Below, in pieces: positions 6,785 through 11,001 of a stretch of 11,001 bases of DNA. Source of the DNA: an uncultured bacterium (GTDB lineage: Bacteria > Actinomycetota > Coriobacteriia > Coriobacteriales > Coriobacteriaceae). Each line of letters starts with the position of its first letter. Position 1 is the stretch's first letter. The notes under the pieces are model-generated. The model was not told the origin of the DNA. It did not search any database and saw nothing but the letters and a program-made list of their open reading frames with translations. A program made the translations under genes and the position numbers. The DNA is taken from positions 1-11,001 of the forward strand of contig CAJMPF010000034.1 of assembly GCA_905215195.1 (NCBI GenBank). The letters are read 5' to 3'.

Positions 6785-6819
6785 ACCTGCCAAAAAGGGA
6801 CAGGTTTGTTTTGGTAGGT
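6785..6819. repeat. REP-like palindrome with GGGACAGG core
   Basis: ACCTGCCAAAA (6785-6795) and TTTTGGTAGGT (6809-6819) form an 11-position stem (one G-T step) around a 13-nt loop that contains GGGACAGG. It lies in the convergent intergenic gap, before the terminator. It resembles short dispersed REP-type elements; copies elsewhere cannot be seen from here. Confidence 0.45.
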
Positions 6820-6842
6820 TTTATCTGGGGAAACAGTGAGGC

Positions 6843-6867
6843 CCCGGCTCGTTTGATGCGAGCCGGG
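6843..6867. terminator. bidirectional intrinsic terminator
   Basis: CCCGGCTCG (6843-6851) and CGAGCCGGG (6859-6867) form a perfect 9-bp stem with a 7-nt loop. It lies between the racemase (ends 6778, +) and the EcfT gene (ends 6903, -). A CTTT follows on +; the minus side has only a weak T-tract. Confidence 0.75.
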
Positions 6868-6902
6868 ACCCTTTGCGTTTGTCGGTTTCCGATGGCGATA
6901 GG

Positions 6903-7649
6903 TTAGAACAGGAATCCGAGGACGATGAGAGCAATGCTGGCAATAAGTAAGGCAATGTCCATGCCCTTGATGGGATAGCGCTTGTACGAGCTCGCGCGCG
7001 TACGCAGGTAAAAGCCACGCTGCTCGGCCGCCAAGGCAGTGGCATCGGTCTTGCCCACGCTCGAGATGAGCAGTGGCACGCACAGTGGCAGCATGAGCTT
7101 GAGCTTCTTGATGGGGTTCTTGGTGTCGTACTCAACGCCGCGCGCGGTCTGCGCCTCCATGATAGCGTTCATCTCTTGGCCAAACACCGGCACAAAGCGT
7201 AGCGCCGTGGTAAAAGTGAAGGCGTAACGATACGGCACGTGCAGCACCTCCACGCAGGCGTTGGCAAGGTCGTTGAGTTTGGTCACCATGAGCATCAGAA
7301 TAAGCGGTAGCGCCACGCCCAGCAGACGCAGACAGGCCTTTGTTCCGGTGATGAGGCCTTCATCGGTGACAAAGCTCCACACCACGTTGCCATCGCGCAT
7401 AAAGGCAAGCTGCAGCACCAACATGATGAGCGCGAGCGGAATCAGCAACTTGAGCAGCGAGAGCAGGCGGTCGACGACGCCGGCGTAGGCGCCCAGCGCA
7501 AGCGTGAGCGCCAAAAAGCCTAGCAGTGCCCCATAGGTGTCGGACAAAAAGATGCCGATGATGATAGCGGCGGCGAGGCCCAGTTTGATGACGGGGTTCA
7601 GGCGGTGCAGCAGCGTGTCGCCCGGCATATAGTCGATGACGTTAACCAC
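6903..7649 (-). CDS. ecfT: ECF transporter transmembrane coupling protein EcfT
   Basis: 248 residues from a GTG at 7649, which overlaps the end of the ATPase gene by 8 nt and has GAGGAG about 10 nt upstream. This start places the conserved DYMPGDTLLHRLNPVIKL just after the N-terminus, as in the family; a longer frame to 7694 would add 15 residues overlapping the ATPase. About five to six hydrophobic segments are visible (23-37, 40-58, 66-84, 105-122, 185-198, 229-247). The cytoplasmic coupling helices carry the two diagnostic motifs: EAQTARGVE (165-173, Ala169-Arg170-Gly171) and LAAEQRGFY (206-214). These insert into the grooves of the two ATPase domains and transmit ATP hydrolysis to the S component. 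The gene is the last of a trpP-like/ecfA/ecfT operon, so this is a dedicated (group I) ECF system. Confidence 0.92.
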   Translation of the reverse strand: MVNVIDYMPGDTLLHRLNPVIKLGLAAAIIIGIFLSDTYGALLGFLALTLALGAYAGVVDRLLSLLKLLIPLALIMLVLQLAFMRDGNVVWSFVTDEGLITGTKACLRLLGVALPLILMLMVTKLNDLANACVEVLHVPYRYAFTFTTALRFVPVFGQEMNAIMEAQTARGVEYDTKNPIKKLKLMLPLCVPLLISSVGKTDATALAAEQRGFYLRTRASSYKRYPIKGMDIALLIASIALIVLGFLF

Positions 7650-9393
7650 GGCGGACCATCTCCTCGGTAATACGAACGATATCGGTGACCTCACTCACCT
7701 GCGTAAAGGCAGGCGAGACGGTGGATGCCAGACGGCGAGAGAGCTCGATGACCTGGGGCGGCTCAACGTAGGCATGCTGCATGAGTTCGATGTTCGAGAA
7801 CAGCTCGTGCGTGCGACCGCGGTCGAGGATACGACCGTTGGCCATCACCACGATGCGCTCGGCAAAGTCGGAAACGACTTCCATGTCGTGACAGACCATG
7901 ATGACGGCGCAACCGCGCTCGGCCATGGTGCGTACCGTTTCCATCACGGTCATGCACTCGCGGTAGTCCAAGCCGCTCGTGGGCTCGTCGAGTACCACAA
8001 TCTTGGGTTCCACTACCACGACGGAGGCCAGCGCCACCATCTGGCGTTGGCCGCGTGACAGCGAGAACGGTGCCTCGTCGGCGGGCAGGCCAAAGCGGTC
8101 GATGACGAGTCGGGCGCGACGCAGCGCCTCGGCACGGTCGATGCCGGCAAGCTCCAGGCCAAAGGCGACCTCGTCGAGCACGGTATCCTTGCAAATTTGA
8201 CGGTCGGGGTTCTGGAAAAGCGTTGCCACCTCGCGTGCGATACGGCTTGTGGGAACCGATGCCGTGTCCAGGCCTGTAACGCGCACGCTGCCCGATGCGG
8301 GCTTAAGCAGGCCCGTGAGCAGCTTGGTGAGCGTGGTCTTGCCGGCTCCGTTTTGGCCGACAATGCCCACGAGCTCGCCGGGATAGAGCGTCAAGCTGAG
8401 GTCGTGGACGGCGGCGCCGCCATGGGGGTAGGAAAACTCGACATGGTCAAACGTGAGTACCGGCTCAGCGTCTTTTGCATGCGGGCGCAACGACGGTGCG
8501 TGCGGGGAGCCTGCGGGCGCTTGGGTGTCGCTTGCCGTGCGGTCGGGGTCGACGATACCCATGATCAGCTGCTCGGCCTCGTTCACATCTAAGCAGGGCA
8601 CACCGCTTACCAGGCCATCAGCCTCAAGGCTGTTGAAGATGCGTGTGACGCGCGGGCAGTCGACGCCGGTGGTGCGAAGCTCGTCAGTGTGCGCGAATAC
8701 CTCATGCGGCTCGCCTTGCAGCGCGATCTTGCCGCGATCGAGCACCAGCACGCGGTTGCAGTACTCCGAAAGCAGGGCGACTTTTTGCTCAACGACGACG
8801 ATGGTGATGCCGAGCGCGTGGTTTGCCTTGCGCAACGTCTCGAAGACCAGCGTTGAGCTGGCGGGATCGAGTGCTGCGGTGGGTTCATCGAGCACCAGGA
8901 CGCGCGGGCGCATGGCGAGGATGGCGGCGATGGCTACCTTTTGCTTTTGGCCGCCCGAGAGGGTGGCGATCTCACGGTCGCGCAGGTCGCTGATGCCGAC
9001 GGTCTTGAGCGTTTCACTCACGCGCTGTTCGATCTGGTCGTGTGGAACGCCAAAGTTCTCGAGGCCAAAGAGCATCTCGTCTTCGACGACCGAAGCGACC
9101 ATTTGCGTGTCGATGTCTTGCAATACGCTGCCGACGATCTGCGATACATCGGTGAGCGAGACCTCGCAGGTGTCGCGGCCATCGACCTTGACGGAGCCAA
9201 AGAATGTGCCGGTGTAGTGGTGAGGCACGGCGCCCGAAAGGCAAGCGGCAAGTGTGGACTTGCCGGCGCCCGAGGGTCCGATGATGCCGATGAAATCCCC
9301 TTTGTTCACGCTGAGCGAGACGTGACTAAGCGCCTGCTCGGTTTGCGTGCCATAGGAGAACGAGACATCGTCGACGTTGATGATCGTTTCCAT
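7642..9393 (-). CDS. ECF transporter ATPase, fused double ABC domain (EcfA-EcfA')
   Basis: 583 residues from the ATG at 9393, with AAAGG 5 nt upstream. Two ABC ATPase domains are joined in one chain. Domain 1 has Walker A GPSGAGKST (39-47), Q-loop Gln92, signature LSGGQKQ (145-151) and Walker B VLVLDEP (165-171). Domain 2 has Walker A GQNGAGKTT (346-354), FQNPDRQ (393-399), signature LSRGQRQ (445-451), Walker B IVVLDEP (465-471) and switch His502 in CHDM. Residues 280-308 are a Pro/Ala-rich linker. In domain 1 the usual switch His is Gln203 (VVVEQK), and domain 2 has LSRGQ instead of LSGGQ. Both changes belong to the same composite ATP site, so that site is probably degenerate. It supplies energy to EcfT and the S component at the cytoplasmic membrane face. 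Confidence 0.93.
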   Translation of the reverse strand: METIINVDDVSFSYGTQTEQALSHVSLSVNKGDFIGIIGPSGAGKSTLAACLSGAVPHHYTGTFFGSVKVDGRDTCEVSLTDVSQIVGSVLQDIDTQMVASVVEDEMLFGLENFGVPHDQIEQRVSETLKTVGISDLRDREIATLSGGQKQKVAIAAILAMRPRVLVLDEPTAALDPASSTLVFETLRKANHALGITIVVVEQKVALLSEYCNRVLVLDRGKIALQGEPHEVFAHTDELRTTGVDCPRVTRIFNSLEADGLVSGVPCLDVNEAEQLIMGIVDPDRTASDTQAPAGSPHAPSLRPHAKDAEPVLTFDHVEFSYPHGGAAVHDLSLTLYPGELVGIVGQNGAGKTTLTKLLTGLLKPASGSVRVTGLDTASVPTSRIAREVATLFQNPDRQICKDTVLDEVAFGLELAGIDRAEALRRARLVIDRFGLPADEAPFSLSRGQRQMVALASVVVVEPKIVVLDEPTSGLDYRECMTVMETVRTMAERGCAVIMVCHDMEVVSDFAERIVVMANGRILDRGRTHELFSNIELMQHAYVEPPQVIELSRRLASTVSPAFTQVSEVTDIVRITEEMVRRG

Positions 9394-9411
9394 GGATACC
9401 TTTCATAGTCA

Positions 9412-9455
9412 TTGGGGACGTTCTTACATGACAAGTTGTTTAGGAACGTCCCCAA
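9412..9455. repeat. REP-like palindrome (GGGGACGTTC stem)
   Basis: TTGGGGACGTTC (9412-9423) and GAACGTCCCCAA (9444-9455) are perfect 12-bp inverted arms around a 20-nt loop. It sits in the gap between the S component and the ATPase, about 20 nt upstream of the ATPase start. A related TTTGGGACAG lies at 9466-9475. The form is that of short dispersed palindromes linked to RAYT-type transposases, but no such gene is in the window. Confidence 0.6.
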
Positions 9456-9498
9456 AAGCTCGTTGTTTGGGACAGTCTTTGGTGGTGAAGCACGGAAA

Positions 9499-9599
9499 CG
9501 GCTTTACGAGGTGCCCCAGGTTGGCGCGAAAGAGGAGTGAAGCGTACTTGGGTACGCGAGCGACGAATGAACGCCAAGATGGGGTGGCTCGTAAAGCCG
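9499..9599 (-). repeat. ~100-nt imperfect hairpin between S-component and ATPase genes
   Basis: The base arms CGGCTTTACGAG (9499-9510) and CTCGTAAAGCCG (9588-9599) are perfect complements. Further in, TGCCCCA/TGGGGTG and TTGGCG/CGCCAA pair, and the tip is GCGTAC (9542-9547), TTGG loop, GTACGC (9552-9557). The middle has runs of purine mismatches. Transcribed on the minus strand it forms a long stem starting 6 nt after the S-component stop. It could be a MITE-like insertion, an mRNA stabiliser or a partial terminator (TTTCC follows). Confidence 0.6.
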
Positions 9600-9605
9600 A
9601 GCGGG

Positions 9606-10181
9606 TTAATTAAGCCTAAGGGCCTTCTGGATGGGCAAGTAGAGGGCGCCGACCAGAATGGCGTTAAAGACGGCGGTCATGGCGACGACGGGCAGCATGG
9701 CGGCGGCGAGCTCGCCTACCACGCCGAGCATGGCCATCTTGATGACCATGAAGATGACGCCGGAGACAAAGGTGGTCAGGAAGGTTGCGACAATAGCGAT
9801 GGCGGGCTTGACCTGACCGTTCTTGCCGGCGGCGTTGACGATGCCGGCCATGAGCATGGCGGCGATGCCCTCGGCGGCAAAATCGACGAACGGCGAAGTG
9901 GTGGTGATCTGGATCACGGCAGCCGAGATGAGGCCAATGACGAGCGCCTGGCCGATGTTGGGACGAACGACCAGGATGGTGAGGCAGAAGGCCGAGATGA
10001 TGAACTCGGGGCTGATCATGCCGCCCGAGATGCCCGAGATGGCCTTGCCGACGGTGAAGTTGAGGATGAAGCCGGCGGCAAGCAGAATGGCGAGCAGGAC
10101 AAGGGCGCGAATATCGAGTTTACCGCGGTCGGCGGTCTGGACGGTGCGGGGCTGGGCGGTGGCGGTGGTGTTCTGAGACAT
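9606..10181 (-). CDS. trpP: ECF transporter S component, probable tryptophan-specific (TrpP-like)
   Basis: 191 residues from the ATG at 10181 with AAAGGA about 9 nt upstream; an in-frame GTG-type extension to 10211 lacks support. After a polar N-terminus (1-22) come about six hydrophobic segments (24-44, 57-72, 78-92, 104-117, 127-150, 158-184). The pattern KLDIRALVLLAILLAAGFILN, then SPEFIISAFCLTILVV and ITTTSPF, fits the TrpP-type S components I know from Clostridia. S components are membrane substrate-binding subunits that dock on EcfT. The decisive evidence for tryptophan is not in the protein but upstream: a leader peptide with three consecutive Trp codons and an attenuator. The gene symbol is my assignment from these two lines of evidence. 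It leads the operon with the ATPase and EcfT genes. Confidence 0.8.
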   Translation of the reverse strand: MSQNTTATAQPRTVQTADRGKLDIRALVLLAILLAAGFILNFTVGKAISGISGGMISPEFIISAFCLTILVVRPNIGQALVIGLISAAVIQITTTSPFVDFAAEGIAAMLMAGIVNAAGKNGQVKPAIAIVATFLTTFVSGVIFMVIKMAMLGVVGELAAAMLPVVAMTAVFNAILVGALYLPIQKALRLN

Positions 10182-10258
10182 GGTGAAAATCCTTTCGGAA
10201 TGGGAGTGCAAGAGAAAAGCGGAGGCGCGTGATGCGAATGCGATCGGGCTCGAGATAG

Positions 10259-10289
10259 AAAAAGGCCCCCGGTCGAAACCGGAGGCCTT
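10259..10289 (-). terminator. attenuator: intrinsic terminator before the S-component gene
   Basis: On the minus strand AAGGCCTCCGGT pairs with ACCGGGGGCCTT (12 positions, one G-U) around a UUCG tetraloop, followed directly by five U. This is a full intrinsic terminator placed between the leader peptide stop (10326) and the S-component start (10181), where it would prevent expression of the whole operon when formed. Confidence 0.92.
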
Positions 10290-10338
10290 CCAATCACCTA
10301 GAGCGCAAAAACAGGCGTGAGGGACTCACTGTCGACCG
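10270..10338 (-). promoter_or_regulatory. alternative antiterminator pairing of the trp attenuator
   Basis: Leader codons 19-21 contain CGGTCGA (10332-10338 on +: TCGACCG), which is a perfect 7-bp complement of TCGACCG in the loop and 3' arm of the terminator (10270-10276). A second pair, GGCGTGA at the third Trp codon (10351-10357) with TCACGCC (10314-10320), forms a proximal hairpin. A ribosome stalled at the Trp codons would block the second pair and leave CGGTCGA free; a ribosome reaching the stop would cover CGGTCGA and allow termination. The logic is inferred. Confidence 0.55.
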
Positions 10339-10394
10339 ATCGTATTCGCATCACGCCACCACCAGTTGTTGAGAGACGTCATCGTGTTCTTCAT
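10326..10394 (-). CDS. trpL: tryptophan leader peptide (attenuator leader, 22 residues)
   Basis: The short frame runs from ATG at 10394 to TGA at 10326-10328, with AAGGAG 8-9 nt upstream. It encodes 22 residues with NNWWWRD at positions 9-15: three adjacent TGG codons at 10356-10364. Runs of Trp of this kind (NWWW) typify actinobacterial trp leader peptides, for example in Streptomyces and Corynebacterium. Its role is to act as a sensor: low charged Trp-tRNA stalls the ribosome at codons 11-13. A terminator follows 37 nt after the stop, and the next gene is the S component. A second in-frame ATG at 10382 could give an 18-residue version. The peptide itself probably has no other function. Confidence 0.93.
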   Translation of the reverse strand: MKNTMTSLNNWWWRDANTIGRQ

Positions 10395-10452
10395 GTTGGT
10401 GGCTCCTTTCGTGATGCCGTGGCGCGGTCGCACCTAGTTGCTGTTGCGCTGC

Positions 10453-10464
10453 ACTATAGCACAG
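10453..10464 (-). promoter_or_regulatory. extended -10 promoter of the trp-regulated ECF operon
   Basis: On the minus strand TGCTATAGT contains TATAGT (10453-10458) preceded by a TGn extension (10459-10461). A weak TTCCCC lies 18 nt upstream as a -35. Transcription would start near 10446, giving a short 5' UTR of about 50 nt before the leader peptide. Confidence 0.6.
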
Positions 10465-10480
10465 CGAAGTGTGTGCGGGG

Positions 10481-10501
10481 AAATCTTTTTTGAAAAGATT
10501 T
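10481..10501. terminator. AT-rich hairpin
   Basis: AAATCTTTT (10481-10489) and AAAAGATTT (10493-10501) are perfect 9-bp arms with a TTG loop. It lies downstream of the gene at 10587-10853 and just upstream of the ECF promoter, so it may separate the two transcription units; it could also form part of the promoter's upstream region. Confidence 0.45.
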
Positions 10502-10538
10502 CGGCGACGTTTCCCGCCGGTCGAATGGGCGGCTGGGC

Positions 10539-10565
10539 GGGCGGGCGACCTTGGCCATCCCGCCC
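10539..10565 (-). terminator. GC-rich hairpin after the small membrane protein gene
   Basis: GGGCGGG (10539-10545) pairs with CCCGCCC (10559-10565) around a 13-nt loop, about 20 nt after the stop codon at 10587. There is no immediate U-tract. It may act together with the AT-rich hairpin at 10481-10501. Confidence 0.45.
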
Positions 10566-10586
10566 GTCTCTTGGAACGCAAGGGTC

Positions 10587-10853
10587 TTAGGCCTTCTTGC
10601 GACGATAGAGCACGAAGCCGCAGACACCGATGATGACGACGGCGCCAACGGCCATGGCGGCCATGTTGTTGCCCTCGGACTTCTCCTCGGTCGCCTCTTC
10701 CTCATCTTCGCCCTCCCCTCTGACGGTATAAGCAAAGAGCTCTTTCGGGTTCTTCCTGAACACCTTCCAGAGTTCTTTTTTCTTAGTAAAGTCCGTGCTT
10801 TTTGCAGTAGGACGTATATTGCAAGCCTTATCTACTCTGCGAAGTCCGCCCAT
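10587..10853 (-). CDS. small single-pass membrane protein with acidic stretch, unknown function
   Basis: 88 residues from the ATG at 10853, about 10 nt after a GAGGAGG; a GTG at 10862 abuts that site too closely. The first 45 residues are basic (RRVDKA, KSTDFTKKKELWKVFRKNPKE), residues 47-60 are acidic (EGEDEEEATEEKSE), and 64-83 form one membrane helix (MAAMAVGAVVIIGVCGFVLY) followed by RRKKA. A C-terminal helix with a basic tail resembles the end of a sortase-type surface anchor, but no LPXTG motif is present and no signal peptide is visible at the front. The stop of the upstream gene lies in its ribosome site, so translation is probably coupled. I do not recognise a family. Confidence 0.65.
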   Translation of the reverse strand: MGGLRRVDKACNIRPTAKSTDFTKKKELWKVFRKNPKELFAYTVRGEGEDEEEATEEKSEGNNMAAMAVGAVVIIGVCGFVLYRRKKA

Positions 10854-10868
10854 AAATATCACACCTCC

Positions 10869-11001
10869 TCAAAATGAGCAGGAGTTCGTGTAGTAAACCA
10901 GGTTGTAATTCAGCGGATGGTTGTTCCAGTCGCAGTTCTGCTCGTAATCAGCAAGCTCATCACGCTCGCCGAGTTCGCGGCAAATATCATCGTTGTGCTC
11001 A
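10869..11001 (-). CDS. C-terminal fragment of an unrecognised gene (start outside window)
   Basis: An open frame runs from the window edge to TGA at 10869-10871, giving 43 visible codons. The tail has DDICRELGERDELADYEQNC followed by DWNNHPLNYNLVYY and ends in CSF. It is rich in Asn, Asp and Tyr, with three cysteines, and hydrophilic. The TGA is directly followed by GAGG of the next gene's ribosome site, which supports this frame as real and in an operon with it. No family could be assigned from the fragment. Confidence 0.6.
   Translation of the reverse strand, partial: EHNDDICRELGERDELADYEQNCDWNNHPLNYNLVYYTNSCSF

Larger units (their letters stand above)
10227..10356 (-). repeat. 21-nt inverted repeat bracketing the attenuator terminator
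   Basis: Positions 10227-10247 and 10336-10356 are complementary at 20 of 21 positions. One arm is inside the leader-peptide gene (codons 13-20), directly after the Trp codons; the other lies beyond the terminator, before the S-component gene. The terminator hairpin is enclosed between them. Confidence 0.8.

Noticed and set aside
9537..10232. 231-codon open frame on the plus strand rich in Asp, Gly and His
   Set aside because: It is antisense to the S-component gene and has no ribosome site or recognisable domain.
10227..10394. A T-box riboswitch for Trp upstream of the S component
   Set aside because: No T-box core motif (TGGNACCGCG type) is seen; the Trp codon run in a translated short frame explains the terminator better.

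Overview
The window looks like chromosomal DNA of a high-GC gut actinobacterium of class Coriobacteriia, most likely Collinsella or a close relative. This rests on base composition, on gene neighbourhoods I recognise (a D-aspartate-ligase-like ATP-grasp enzyme next to an aspartate racemase, and a dedicated ECF transporter) and on an actinobacterial style Trp-rich leader peptide. The genus is an inference. No rRNA, tRNA, CRISPR array or intact mobile element was seen.

Layout. Positions 1-550 (+) hold the 3' end of an M20 amidohydrolase gene and a translationally coupled small membrane protein. A convergent small holin-like gene lies at 612-935 (-). An EcsC-family gene (1114-1870, +) is broken by one extra G in a G6 tract. 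A small three-helix membrane protein (2032-2421, +) converges on a secreted cell-wall protein (2469-3602, -) made of a signal peptide, a PcsB/CwlO-like coiled coil and a lysozyme-like domain; a perfect 10-bp terminator stem separates the two. Next comes a dyad-rich intergenic region and a MOSC-domain gene (3836-4468, -). A two-gene unit on + (4691-6778) encodes an ATP-grasp ligase and an Asp/Glu racemase, together a plausible D-Asp crossbridge module for peptidoglycan.

The strongest signal is 10460-6903 on the minus strand. It is a complete ECF-type uptake operon (TrpP-like S component, fused double ATPase, EcfT) preceded by a classic attenuator: an extended -10 promoter, a 22-residue leader peptide with three consecutive Trp codons, alternative pairings, and a 12-bp intrinsic terminator with a UUCG loop and a U5 tract. 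The leader is too short for routine gene calling, and it gives direct sequence evidence that the transporter responds to tryptophan. The ATPase is asymmetric, with both motif deviations falling in the same composite ATP site. Two structured elements, one REP-like palindrome and one ~100-nt hairpin, sit between the S-component and ATPase genes.

The right edge (10587-11001, -) has the last 43 codons of an unrecognised gene followed by a small single-pass membrane protein with an acidic stretch. The stop of the first overlaps the ribosome binding site region of the second.
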